The position numbers and the translations under genes were made by a program. DNA of 64,000 nt. Source: Candidatus Endonucleibacter sp. (ex Gigantidas childressi) (GTDB taxonomy: Bacteria; Pseudomonadota; Gammaproteobacteria; Pseudomonadales; Endozoicomonadaceae). The DNA lies in NCBI GenBank assembly GCA_030674875.1, contig JASXSU010000003.1:598076-662075 (forward strand). Reading direction: 5' to 3'. The notes beneath the pieces were generated by a model. It saw nothing but the letters and a program-made list of their open reading frames with translations. It did no database searches and was not told the DNA's origin. This document shows positions 8,134 to 19,089 of the stretch, piece after piece; position 1 is the stretch's first letter; every line of letters starts with the position of its first letter.

Positions 8134-10275
8134 ATGAATACCAACTTTTACACAAGTAAGAATGCAGCAAAAAAACTCTTTCCACTGTTATTTCCAGTAT
8201 TACTACTACATGGTTATGGTTTTACAGAGTTTGCCAGTGGAGCCACACAGGCAAGAGAAATTATTTCTTCAGGTCCGACACTTAAGTCTAACGATAAGCA
8301 CTCTATTTTGGGTGAGGCTGGGCAGAAAAATAAAAGTCAGCAGGAGGCTGCATCAGAAGGTGTTTCAAAAAATAGTGTCTCTTCGGAACAACGCTGGAGC
8401 TTGAATCAGCAAAATGCTGATATTCGAGAATTTATCACTCAGATAGCAAAAATCACTGGAGAAACCTTTGTTATTGATCCCAGAATTAAGGGTGGAAACA
8501 CAGTAACCGTTATTTCTAGCAAGCCGTTGACTAAAAATCAAGTTTATGATGTTTTTTTGGAGGTTTTAACAACTAATGGTTACACAGTAATACCCAAGGG
8601 GAAAGTAATCAATATTGTTCCAAGTACGACAGCTAAAACTGCTGGTCAGGAGCAAGATAATCCGCATAAATCAATCATGACAACCAGGGTCATTGAGCTT
8701 CATAGTGTTTCTGCGATAGAAGTTATCCCTATTATAAGACCGTTAATTGCTCAGTATGGACATGCCGCTGCATCAGCTTCCAGTAACGCTGTTATTGTTA
8801 GTGATCTAGCGGATAATGTTGATCGCATAGCAAATCTGATCAAAGAGCTAGATGATACCAGTAACAATGACTATGAGGTTCTTCAGCTTCAACATGCTTG
8901 GGTGGGTGATGTCGCAAAAATCATTCAGGAAACCTTGCATATTGGAAAAGGGCAGTTTCCTAGTGGACTTCAAGTAATTTCAGATGAACGCAGCAATAGA
9001 CTTATAATAAAGGGTAGTGCTAGCAAAAGAAGTCGAGTTCGTAAGCTGGTTGTTACGCTAGACAAAGAAGGCACTAGGAAGTCAACAACCAAAGTTATGT
9101 TTATTAGTTATGGTGATGCAAAAAATCTTGCAGAAATACTTTCGGAAGCATCAGACGCTCTTCAAGATACTCAGGGCAGAAAGGGAATAAATCCAAGCTC
9201 ATCAAATTCTCCTATGGGTCAACATAGACTTCCGCACCAGTTAGCATCTGACGATAAAAGCAGGCCATCTCAGAATGTTTTTGTTAAGGCAGATGAATCC
9301 CAGAATGCCTTGATAATGATTGCAGCCCCTGAGACCCTGCAAGCTATGGAACAGATTGTCCGTCAGCTTGATCGACCTAGGGCGCAAGTATTATTAGAGG
9401 CGGCTATTGTTGAAGTAATAGGTGATATTAACGACGCACTTGGTATCCAGTGGGGCATTGATGGAAGGAGCACTGTAGCTGCGAGAGGTGATCATGGTTT
9501 AAGTCTGAGTAGTCTCACTGGTAATTTGTTAGATAACAAAAGCATAGGTTTGGGTTCTTTGGCCTTCAGGGGTAATGATTTCGGTGTTCTCGTTCATGCT
9601 CTTAGCAAAAAAACTAATAGCAATATCCTTTCAACACCTAGTATTTTGACAATCGATAATCAGGAGGCAGAGTTTCTAGTGGGTGAAAATATACCTATTA
9701 AAACTGGCGCTTACCAGACTGCTAGTCAGAAAGACAGTACAAACCCTTTTACCACGACAGAGCGAAAAGATATTGGCATCAAGCTAAAGTTGACACCGCA
9801 TATTGGAGAAGGAAGCAGTATGAGATTGGAGCTCGAACAAGAAATTTCTTCTCGCCGTGCTACTGCTGACTCTAGTGCAGGTGACATTATCTATGATAAT
9901 AGAACACTGAAAACAGCAGTTATTGTTGATGATGGTAATACCGTGGTGATTGGTGGGTTAATCCAGGATGATCGGCAATCATCTAAAAATAAAGTTCCTT
10001 TGTTTGGTGATATCCCAGCATTAGGAAATCTCTTTAAGTACAACAATCATGAATCAAAGAAGCGAAATCTAATGTTATTTATTCGCCCAACAGTGATGAG
10101 AAGTTCTGAAACCTTGGTAAGGGCATCACAAGACCGCTTTACAAAACTCAAAGTTTTAGGAGCTGGAGGGAAAAATACTGCACCTAGTCACAATCTTCCT
10201 ACAACACCAGAAAAACTATTTGACGTAGAGGCCTTTGATCTAAGGAAGTCAGACAAGGCTCCCTGGGTACCTTAA
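8134..10275 (+). CDS. gspD: Type II secretion outer-membrane secretin GspD
   Basis: 713 residues. A hydrophobic export signal spans roughly residues 13-38. Then come the N0 domain (about 88-170), N1-N3 domains (about 185-400) with the low-complexity linker typical of N3, and the C-terminal secretin domain (about 415-665) containing VGENIPI and the VPLFGDIPALGNLF motif. It forms the outer-membrane gate of the type II system. A short C-terminal tail (S domain-like) could bind a pilotin, but none is seen here. It is expressed with gspC and ends at a clear intrinsic terminator. Confidence 0.96.
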   Translation: MNTNFYTSKNAAKKLFPLLFPVLLLHGYGFTEFASGATQAREIISSGPTLKSNDKHSILGEAGQKNKSQQEAASEGVSKNSVSSEQRWSLNQQNADIREFITQIAKITGETFVIDPRIKGGNTVTVISSKPLTKNQVYDVFLEVLTTNGYTVIPKGKVINIVPSTTAKTAGQEQDNPHKSIMTTRVIELHSVSAIEVIPIIRPLIAQYGHAAASASSNAVIVSDLADNVDRIANLIKELDDTSNNDYEVLQLQHAWVGDVAKIIQETLHIGKGQFPSGLQVISDERSNRLIIKGSASKRSRVRKLVVTLDKEGTRKSTTKVMFISYGDAKNLAEILSEASDALQDTQGRKGINPSSSNSPMGQHRLPHQLASDDKSRPSQNVFVKADESQNALIMIAAPETLQAMEQIVRQLDRPRAQVLLEAAIVEVIGDINDALGIQWGIDGRSTVAARGDHGLSLSSLTGNLLDNKSIGLGSLAFRGNDFGVLVHALSKKTNSNILSTPSILTIDNQEAEFLVGENIPIKTGAYQTASQKDSTNPFTTTERKDIGIKLKLTPHIGEGSSMRLELEQEISSRRATADSSAGDIIYDNRTLKTAVIVDDGNTVVIGGLIQDDRQSSKNKVPLFGDIPALGNLFKYNNHESKKRNLMLFIRPTVMRSSETLVRASQDRFTKLKVLGAGGKNTAPSHNLPTTPEKLFDVEAFDLRKSDKAPWVP

Positions 10276-10287
10276 AATCATCGTAGC

Positions 10288-10328
10288 AAAAAACAGGGGT
10301 ATGTTGCCATTCTTGCCCTGTTTTTTGT
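10288..10328 (+). terminator. Intrinsic terminator after gspD
   Basis: The arms AAAAACAGGG and CCCTGTTTTTT can pair over about 10 bp around a 17-18 nt loop, ending in a run of six T. It sits 13 bp after the gspD stop, where a rho-independent terminator is expected. Confidence 0.88.
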
Positions 10329-10375
10329 AAAAATCTTCTTTTTGTCGAGCAGATTAAAGCCTGAATTGTGTAATC

Positions 10376-10530
10376 TAATCAAGTGAATGAAGTAGGTGGC
10401 TGAAGATGTGTTCCTGCTTTGTTGTCATCGTTTGCTCATTGCAGTCACTTAGTACTCCTGAATTTTTGTAGTCTCGCTTACTTGCCTGCGTGCAGGTAAC
10501 TCCAAGTTCTTTTGGTCTACGCTCATTGAT
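10376..10530. repeat. Decayed copy of the ~125-bp interspersed element
   Basis: Between gspD and pdxA the sequence contains fragments such as tttgttgtcatcgtttgctc and gtctcgcttacttgcc that match the interior of the full-length elements found inside the IS30 copies. The ends are too decayed to place exactly. Confidence 0.5.
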
Positions 10531-10542
10531 TTAGCTATGTTT

Positions 10543-11535
10543 CTAATTTCTTTTGTTGTAGACCATTGTAATTGCCGTGTTTATGGCAGCGATCAGGCTT
10601 CCATTGAGAGCATTGCCGCTACCAGCAATATTTAGAGCGGTACCGTGATCAACAGAGGTGCGAATGATTGACAGACCAAGGGTGATATTTACGGCATTAC
10701 CAAAGCTTTTGTATTTTAGTACGGGTAAGCCTTGGTCATGGTACATGGCGAGTATTGCATCACATTGTTTTATATTGTTAGGACAAAATAATGTATCTGC
10801 TGGTAAGGGGCCGACCAGATGCATACCTTGACTATTAAGAGCGCGAATGACGGGAGAAATTATTTCTATTTCCTCCATACCCAAGTATCCTCCTTCTCCC
10901 GCATGGGGGTTGAGAGCGGATACTAAGATTTTTGGTGAGGGGATGGAGAATTTGTTTTGCAGGTCGTTGTTAAGGATTTGTAGCACATCGGTTAATGATG
11001 ATTGGTTAATAGCTCCAGGCACTTGAGAAAGCGGAAGGTGATTTGTGGCTAAAGCTACACGAAGTCCTTCTGTGGCAAGCATCATGACCACTTTTTCTCC
11101 GGTCTGTGCTGCCAAGAATTCAGTATGCCCTTGGAATGATACTCCAGCCTCATTAATGATTTGTTTATTAACAGGTGTAGTGATCATGCCATCAAAAAGA
11201 CCAGAAAGGCATCCTTGAATAGCCACTTTCAGCGTGTCAAGAACGTAGTGGCTATTCATAGGATCAGCTTGGCCAGCTTTGCAAGGAGAGTTAAGGGTTA
11301 CTGGGTGCACCAGAAGCCTTCCTGGAGTGGCTGGTGTGGAATCGTCTGGATTAAACTGAGTAAACTGAACACATAAATTCAACTGTTTAGCCCTGTCGGC
11401 TAGCAACCCTGGGTCAGCAATGATGACTAGTTGGGAGTCAAACTTTTCCTGAGTAATCATTAGGCAAAGGTCTGGACCAATACCAGCAGGTTCACCAGCA
11501 GTAATTGCTAATCTAGGGAGTGGGCTGCATTTCAT
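10543..11535 (-). CDS. pdxA: 4-hydroxythreonine-4-phosphate dehydrogenase PdxA
   Basis: 330 residues, normal for PdxA. It oxidises 4-phosphohydroxy-L-threonine with NAD(P)+ in the DXP-dependent pathway of pyridoxal phosphate synthesis. Family motifs are present: GEPAGIGPD near the N-terminus, GHTEFLA, NPHAGEGG and YHDQGLPVLK, with metal-binding His residues in the last three. The start ATG overlaps the surA stop (ATGA), matching the classic lptD-surA-pdxA order. The next genes of the usual cluster, rsmA and apaH, are not downstream here but at 21.5-23.2 kb on the other strand. Confidence 0.96.
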   Translation of the reverse strand: MKCSPLPRLAITAGEPAGIGPDLCLMITQEKFDSQLVIIADPGLLADRAKQLNLCVQFTQFNPDDSTPATPGRLLVHPVTLNSPCKAGQADPMNSHYVLDTLKVAIQGCLSGLFDGMITTPVNKQIINEAGVSFQGHTEFLAAQTGEKVVMMLATEGLRVALATNHLPLSQVPGAINQSSLTDVLQILNNDLQNKFSIPSPKILVSALNPHAGEGGYLGMEEIEIISPVIRALNSQGMHLVGPLPADTLFCPNNIKQCDAILAMYHDQGLPVLKYKSFGNAVNITLGLSIIRTSVDHGTALNIAGSGNALNGSLIAAINTAITMVYNKRN

Positions 11536-12839
11536 TGCTTTAGTTTGATCTCAACGTAGGTTCGAGCGCGTAATTCACGTAGCCATACGGCTAGTTCTTC
11601 TTCAAACTTACGGTTGCCCAGTAATTCTTTTGCTTGGCTGCGACGTACTTGGTGGCTAATATCATGCTGTCGTTTCCCTAATACTTCCAGAATATGCCAG
11701 CCATCATTCGTTTTGAATGGTTCGCTAACGGTTTTGGATGGAGTAATGTTTATCACTGTTTTAAATTCGTCTGGTAGTAAGCTGAGTCTTGTCCAGTCAA
11801 TAGTACCGCCATTTAGAGCTGATCCAGTATCATCTGAGTGAGCTTTGGCCAGCTTATCAAAGTTTTCACCTTTTTGAATGCGTGCGTAGAGGTTTCTTGC
11901 TTTCATTTGAGCCTCTAGATTGGTGCGAATACTGGTAGGTTTGACTAATATGTGACGAACATGTACCTGTTCTTGTAGATGCTTTTTATTACCTCGAACG
12001 TCCAGTTGCTTAATAATATGGAAGCCCCCAGAATTCCGAAGGGGAGCCGATATATCACCCTTTTTCATCTTCGTAGCCTCCTCTGCGAAAAGGCTAGGTA
12101 GTTCGTCTGCTTTGTGCCAGCCAAGATCACCGCCATTTAGTGCATGACGACCTTTAGAGTGGGTGATAGCCATTTCTGAGAAACTAGCACCTTTTTCTAA
12201 CTTTTCTTTAATAGTCTGGGCCGACATCTTTGCGGCGTTTATTTCTTTGGAGCTGGCATTCTCAGGAATAGCAATCAATATATGTTCTAATCGATACTCA
12301 GTCTCAGCCTCGGGCTGGCCTTCTCGTGACTTCAGAAAATTATTAATTTCCGAATCACTGATGTGAATCCGCTCTGCCACAAAACGTTGACGAACTAGAT
12401 TGATGATCATTTCGTGACGAATTTCCTCTCGAGCCGAAGCAAAAGATAGGCCGTCGGCCTCTATGCTCTTCTTGAAACCTTCAATGCTTAAGTTGTTCCC
12501 TGTGGCTATTCTACTAATGGCATTGTTTAGTGCCCAGTCATCAATACTGGCACCGATCTTTTTCCCCAGTTGTAATTGAGCGTTTTCAAGTATTAGTTGC
12601 TCCAACACTTGCTCTTGAAGTATGTGTTCGCTGGGTAAGGTAATGTTTCTGGACATTAACTGATGACGTACTATTTTAATACGACTTTTGAGTTCGCTGG
12701 CCATAACTGCGTCCCCGTCGACAACAGCTACAATATGGTCCAGTTTAACTATCTCAGCGCTCACAGGTTCGCTAGGGCCATGGATTAGTGCTAGTAAGTA
12801 CGTGGCGGTTAACGTTAGTTTTTTTAATCCCTTCATCAT
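11532..12839 (-). CDS. surA: Periplasmic chaperone / peptidyl-prolyl isomerase SurA
   Basis: 435 residues with an N-terminal signal sequence (about residues 1-28), a chaperone domain (DHIVAVVDGDAVMASEL...), and two parvulin-type PPIase domains at about 180-280 and 290-390, recognisable from the repeated VRHILVK / LEHILIA, GG-LGW and F-GWHI-type motifs. It escorts unfolded outer-membrane proteins to the BAM complex, and LptD encoded just upstream is one of its best-known clients. Its ATG follows the lptD stop with no gap, so translation is probably coupled. Confidence 0.96.
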   Translation of the reverse strand: MMKGLKKLTLTATYLLALIHGPSEPVSAEIVKLDHIVAVVDGDAVMASELKSRIKIVRHQLMSRNITLPSEHILQEQVLEQLILENAQLQLGKKIGASIDDWALNNAISRIATGNNLSIEGFKKSIEADGLSFASAREEIRHEMIINLVRQRFVAERIHISDSEINNFLKSREGQPEAETEYRLEHILIAIPENASSKEINAAKMSAQTIKEKLEKGASFSEMAITHSKGRHALNGGDLGWHKADELPSLFAEEATKMKKGDISAPLRNSGGFHIIKQLDVRGNKKHLQEQVHVRHILVKPTSIRTNLEAQMKARNLYARIQKGENFDKLAKAHSDDTGSALNGGTIDWTRLSLLPDEFKTVINITPSKTVSEPFKTNDGWHILEVLGKRQHDISHQVRRSQAKELLGNRKFEEELAVWLRELRARTYVEIKLKQ

Positions 12840-15770
12840 TTATTTCTCACGTTGTGTGTAGCCATGAATGCCATTTAGGTAATCCCTGCTTGTGCTGTTA
12901 GAAAAATCCCCCAATCCCATAAGGACAAACTGTAGGAGCAAAGCTCTTTTTATGCTTGGGTGATCAATGTTGTTATTTGCTTCTGTCCATGTACGCCATA
13001 GTAAGCGAATTTGATAACAGCAGCTGTTGTATTCTACTCCAGAAAGTTCTTCAAGGTTTCTATTATTAGTTAAATCATACTGCCAGCGGCCTAAGATTGA
13101 CCAGTTATTGGTGATGGGCCAAGCAAAAGACATGTCACTATGACTAGCATTGTTTGATGTCATTTTATAGCCCTGATTCGGGTTGTTGGGGTCAACTAGA
13201 ATGTTTTCATCATTGTTGGTTTTTATGAACCGGTCAACCTGACTCTGATAGATATAGCCTATATTGATAACTTTGCGTGCTTCAGGCTGATAATGATAGT
13301 GTGCCCCATAACTTTCTAACTGATTGGTATTAGTATCCCATGTTAGGTCCTGCTTCAAGTTCATGGAGCGGTTAAAGTTATAAGTCAGCTCTGTAGCTAG
13401 TATAGATGCTGGCTCATTTAGCCTATCTACCCGTTGCTTTCGTAATAATGTTAGATTTTCATCCCAGCTGGCTGCGTCACCATAAACTTTTTGTCCTGTA
13501 GTTGGATCAATGTAAACTTCTCGGTTTTTAAAATAAATTATCTGCCCTGCACCAAAACGCATCCGTTCAAAACCATCATCGTCATTCGTCAGTCTAGTTG
13601 TGAAGCCTAAGGCAAGATGATTGCTATCGGCTAAACGGTCATAACCACTAAACCGGTTGTCTCGCCAGAGCGAAGCATAGCTGAAACCCATTTCTGCGGC
13701 ATCAAAGACAGGGTTCATTTCTTGGTTTTTAGCACTGGGTGCGTACAAATACTTCATGCGTGGCTCAAAGGTATGGGTGTACTGAGTTGATGCGATGGAG
13801 GTCTGTCGGTCAAAATACAGGCCACCATCCAAGCTAAATGATGGTACCGTTGTTCTGGGTGACTCAGTATAATCATCTGAAGTAAATGATCCATAGGCGC
13901 TGTTTAAGTCGTTGATAACCTCATTTTTGTCTAGGTTTTTGAGTTTGTATTGAACATGTTTAATTTTTATTGTCGGGGTAAGGAAGGCGTAGCTCCACTT
14001 TAGAGGAAGGCTCACTCCTGTTTCTAAGTATGCTCTTTCACCATCAGCGCTATTGATGCCGAAACCGTGATTATAGATACTACGAGTTACTTTATCAGCA
14101 GGGTCAAAATTAGGATCAGTCTCTTCACGCAAAAATTGCCAATTCTCATTTCGAGAAAATTGGGTGTAGTCTGCAATATAATCTACGGTCAGGTTGTCGT
14201 TGGCGAACCAACTACCTTTTAACTCAAGTTGAGGTAGTTTGTTGTAAGGATCGTTAGAGAAGTTACTTATGTTTTTATGCTTGAGGGCGAGAACGCTGAG
14301 TTGCCAGTCGTGATGCTCATCACCGCCAGTATAGCTAGTCTTTATTTTTTGATTTACAGAAGTAGTGTTGGAAAGGTGCAACGATGAAGTGAAATCTTCA
14401 AAGTAGTTCTTGTCGCTGGCATCAGTATAGTCAATCTCCATATCCCAGTTAGTGGTAAGCTGTGTTTTATGGAGCCAGCGCACCATCCACCGTTCTGTAT
14501 TTTGATAGGGGTTTTCAAGTTTTAGTTTGTCTTTGCCTACTGTTCCGGCAAGCGTTAGCTCACCTTTATTCTTTTCTGTCAGATAGCGGGCTTCTGATTC
14601 CAGTAATTTTCCACGGTTGGCAATTAGTCGTGGTGCAATTGTGGCATCATAATTAGGCGCCAGATTCAAGTAGTAGGGTATGGTAATATCTGAACCATTA
14701 TCAAGATCCAAAGTCAATGTTGGGGATATAAATCCGGACTGGCGGCGTTTATCAATTGGGAAGCGGATATAGGGCGTATATAAAATCGGTAACCCTTGGA
14801 ACTCGATGATAGCACGATGCGCAATGCCAAAACCTGCTGCTGGATCTATGTGAAGGTCTTTACTTGACAGTAGCCAGCCATTATCACCTGGAGGGCAGCT
14901 AGTATAGGTGGCGTTGGTTAAATCCATAGTTTCATCTTCATTACGAACAATTGTGCTGGCATGACCCCTTAGGTTGCTATGGTAAATGACATAAGTTGCA
15001 TTTTCAATCCGAGCTTTATTCGTGTTCAGTTGGGCGTCCCCGTGTTCACCGATAATAAGAACACCTAGCTTCCTTATACGAACGTTTCCTTCAAATTGCG
15101 CATAATTATTTTGTTTGTTGAAGGTGGCTTTATCGCTTTCAAACTGTCTACCAGCGTGCTGAATAAGGACGTTACCTTCCATTGATGCAGTGGCATTCTC
15201 ATCATAGTTTGATTTATCTGCTTCTGCTATAATGGGTTGAGCCTTAGCATCACCTTTAAAATGTTTGCCTGGGCGCTCTGGTTCAATGTATGCCCCGCAG
15301 GTGAAAGAAGGCTGACTGGCTAGTTGCTTGGGAGTTAAGCCTGAGGCTGGAATCCAGTTCAGTGTTGTTCTTAACGGGGTTGGTGTCAAGGTCTGTGGTA
15401 TATTGGTTATTGATGATGTTTTTTGACTGGTATCGTCAGTATCGTCAGTATAATTGGTGGCCTTGACAGGTTTTGATCTCTTTGTGTTTGTTTTTATTTT
15501 TGTTGGAGCTGTAGTAGAGGTGGAAGATGCTAAGTAGACTGTTTTTATTACATTTTTCGTCTTTGGGACCGAGATGAACTCTTCTCCATTATTCTTGGCT
15601 CCAGGTTGGCAGTGCCAGGTGCTTTCTGGTAAATAGTTAGCAGAAGCCTTCGATTCTAGTAGACCTCCAATCAGACTAGCCGCAATGGCTAAAGCTAGAG
15701 TTCTAATCTTAAAGAGTAGATGGTGGTGCTCTATAAGCTCGATAATTCTGATGCGATGTTTTGTGCTCAC
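12840..15770 (-). CDS. lptD: LPS assembly outer-membrane protein LptD
   Basis: 976 residues. The best-supported start is a GTG at 15770; the nearby ATG is out of frame. A signal segment (about residues 22-43) is followed by an OstA/LptA-like periplasmic domain (about 180-290, with KATFNKQNNYAQFEGNVRI) and a long beta-barrel of LptD_C type to the C-terminus. Four cysteines near residues 53, 157, 291 and 931-932 could form the rearranged disulphides known from the family. It inserts lipopolysaccharide into the outer leaflet together with LptE. A Ser/Thr-rich linker between the signal and the OstA domain (about 70-135) is longer than usual. Confidence 0.96.
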   Translation of the reverse strand: MSTKHRIRIIELIEHHHLLFKIRTLALAIAASLIGGLLESKASANYLPESTWHCQPGAKNNGEEFISVPKTKNVIKTVYLASSTSTTAPTKIKTNTKRSKPVKATNYTDDTDDTSQKTSSITNIPQTLTPTPLRTTLNWIPASGLTPKQLASQPSFTCGAYIEPERPGKHFKGDAKAQPIIAEADKSNYDENATASMEGNVLIQHAGRQFESDKATFNKQNNYAQFEGNVRIRKLGVLIIGEHGDAQLNTNKARIENATYVIYHSNLRGHASTIVRNEDETMDLTNATYTSCPPGDNGWLLSSKDLHIDPAAGFGIAHRAIIEFQGLPILYTPYIRFPIDKRRQSGFISPTLTLDLDNGSDITIPYYLNLAPNYDATIAPRLIANRGKLLESEARYLTEKNKGELTLAGTVGKDKLKLENPYQNTERWMVRWLHKTQLTTNWDMEIDYTDASDKNYFEDFTSSLHLSNTTSVNQKIKTSYTGGDEHHDWQLSVLALKHKNISNFSNDPYNKLPQLELKGSWFANDNLTVDYIADYTQFSRNENWQFLREETDPNFDPADKVTRSIYNHGFGINSADGERAYLETGVSLPLKWSYAFLTPTIKIKHVQYKLKNLDKNEVINDLNSAYGSFTSDDYTESPRTTVPSFSLDGGLYFDRQTSIASTQYTHTFEPRMKYLYAPSAKNQEMNPVFDAAEMGFSYASLWRDNRFSGYDRLADSNHLALGFTTRLTNDDDGFERMRFGAGQIIYFKNREVYIDPTTGQKVYGDAASWDENLTLLRKQRVDRLNEPASILATELTYNFNRSMNLKQDLTWDTNTNQLESYGAHYHYQPEARKVINIGYIYQSQVDRFIKTNNDENILVDPNNPNQGYKMTSNNASHSDMSFAWPITNNWSILGRWQYDLTNNRNLEELSGVEYNSCCYQIRLLWRTWTEANNNIDHPSIKRALLLQFVLMGLGDFSNSTSRDYLNGIHGYTQREK

Positions 15771-16344
15771 TGTCCATGCCTTTGATTTAAGTGGCTGAGG
15801 GCGTGTAAAGGACAGCTCTCATAATCAGTGGGAAGATAGTATATGGGTGTCATTCTACAATATTCTTCGCTTGATGGGTATGTTATTAGTCTGGAGTAAT
15901 CTTCGTATCGATATTAATTAAGTAGGGTGGATTCAAATCTGAAGTGCATCACTTGACTAGGTAGAAGAAAGGGCCAGCTGAAGGTAAGATCCTACCCTTT
16001 TCTCCGGCAAGAGATGAAGTGATGACGATAACTTACCAACAACTGGCTTACGAATAAAGATGCCATATTTCCGCACTAAAGAAAAGCGGTTGCAGCCAAA
16101 GGGAGATAGCGGAGATCATTGGCGCCAGCCAATCCACTGCGATCCGTGAGTTGGCAAGGAATACTGGCGAACGTGGATATAGGCATAGGCAAGCACAAGG
16201 CCGAACAGATAGGCGGCGTACAGAGTCGGCTCGGGCGAGTAGAATGACGCCAAAAATGATCGCGGTGATTGAATCAAAGCTGCGTGTAGAATGGAGCCCA
16301 GAGCAGATTTCAGGTTGGTTGCCGAATGATAAGGAACGACTGAT

Positions 16345-16471
16345 TATACCCGTCGCCTTTCAAATTGCTACGTTGTTGGCTGCGCTCGCTCACCCCGACC
16401 ACCTACTACTCGTAGGCTCACGGAGCTTCGCTTACTTGCCACCTAGTAGCAACTTGAAATGCTTGGGTATA
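16345..16471 (+). repeat. Full-length ~127-bp MITE-like element, copy 1
   Basis: Begins TATACCC and ends GGGTATA. The inner ends form imperfect inverted repeats of about 28 bp (the left end includes TTTCAAATTGCTAC; the right end is its near complement). It is flanked by TATA on both sides, consistent with a TA or TATA target duplication. It lies within the type A IS30 transposase remnant. Confidence 0.85.
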
Positions 16472-16597
16472 TACCAATCGCCTTTCAATCTGCTACGTTG
16501 TTGGCTGCGCTCGCTCACCCCGACCACCTACTATTCGTAGGCTCATGGGGCTTCGCTTACTTGCCACCTAGTAGCAACTTGAAATCCTTTGGGCATA
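16470..16597 (+). repeat. Full-length MITE-like element, copy 2 (abuts copy 1)
   Basis: Nearly identical in its interior to copy 1 and sharing the TATA at 16470-16471 with it. The right end reads GGGCATA, one change from GGGTATA. The two copies stand head to tail. Confidence 0.85.
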
Positions 16598-16803
16598 AAT
16601 GAGAACACCAATGGCTTGCTACGACAATATTTCCCAAAGAATACAGACTTCAAGAAGGTCGGTCAAATAGAGGTGAAGCGAGCATTAATGCGGCTTAATT
16701 TTCGGCCAAGAAAAGATTTGAATTTCAAAACACCCGACTTGATAATGGGTGAACACAGGGCTGCGTTAGTGCTTAAGCTGTGATGCACTTGGAATTTGAA
16801 TCC

Positions 16804-17272
16804 GCATAGTATTAATAGTACTGCATAAATGGTAATGAGGTAGTACATTTACGTTTGAGCACCACTTCTCTGGGTGAGAAGTGGTTTGATGAAAAATATA
16901 TACTAGTTTCCAATGACTACTAGGGTTGTCAGCAGTCTAGCACCTTCAAATGGTATGGGTATAGAATATAGTCATTGAAAATGCAGAAAATATATGAATT
17001 CCAGAGTATGAGGGTATAGCAACACTGAGTTGTTGCTGAGATACTCCTAAAGTCATCTGAGATACAGAGAGGCAGTAAAGAGGCTAAGCTCTACAGGCTA
17101 AATAGTTAAGAGATTGAGATGAGCTAAGACAGTTAGTCTCTCCACTGCATCTTCAATAATGATGAGTATATCTCTATTGGAGATATCAGTGATTATGCTT
17201 AGCAAGATTAGTGAAGTAGGGTATTGACTTGCTTTTCAATAGTTAATTAATGAGACAGGTGTAATTAACCTT
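16804..17272. other. Intergenic region upstream of amgK
   Basis: 469 bp without a supportable gene. It holds a strong hairpin (separate entry) and, at about 16905-16965, a decayed half of the interspersed element ending gcaccttcaaatggtatggg. The rest is AT-rich; an amgK promoter should lie near the 3' end but no clear boxes are visible. Confidence 0.6.
16861..16885 (+). terminator. Perfect 10-bp hairpin, terminator-like
   Basis: ACCACTTCTC and GAGAAGTGGT are perfectly complementary around a 5-nt loop (tgggt), followed by TTTGATG. The T run is short, so it could end transcripts leaving the IS copy or be a bidirectional terminator. The structure is certain; its function is inferred. Confidence 0.55.
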
Positions 17273-19014
<1,742 letters not shown>

Positions 19015-19089
19015 TAAATTCTACTATATTTGTTATACGAGAATGCTGCGTGCAGATGGGGCTTAGTCTCAAGTTTGAAGTGCGACAAA

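Larger units (their letters stand above)
16021..16783 (+). pseudogene. IS30-family transposase remnant (type A)
   Basis: Reads MTITYQQLAYE, a stop, then in the same region the helix-turn-helix part (CSQREIAEIIGASQSTAIREL) and QISGWLPNDKERL typical of IS30 N-terminal halves. The frame then runs into the interspersed repeat. Sequence resembling the C-terminal catalytic segment (INENTNGLLRQYFPKNTDF...FKTPDLIMGE) resumes at about 16590. The first two catalytic Asp regions are absent, so no functional transposase can be made. Confidence 0.85.
15929..16803 (+). mobile_element. Degenerate IS30-family element (type A) with two MITE copies
   Basis: Bounded by imperfect terminal inverted repeats: ggattcaaatctgaagtgca at the left and the complementary end at 16780-16803. 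Length 875 bp, shorter than a normal IS30 element of about 1.05 kb even though it carries about 250 bp of foreign repeat. The central DDE-coding part is missing and two near-tandem copies of the ~125-bp element sit in its place. The same right end, inverted, recurs at 42499-42682. Confidence 0.85.
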
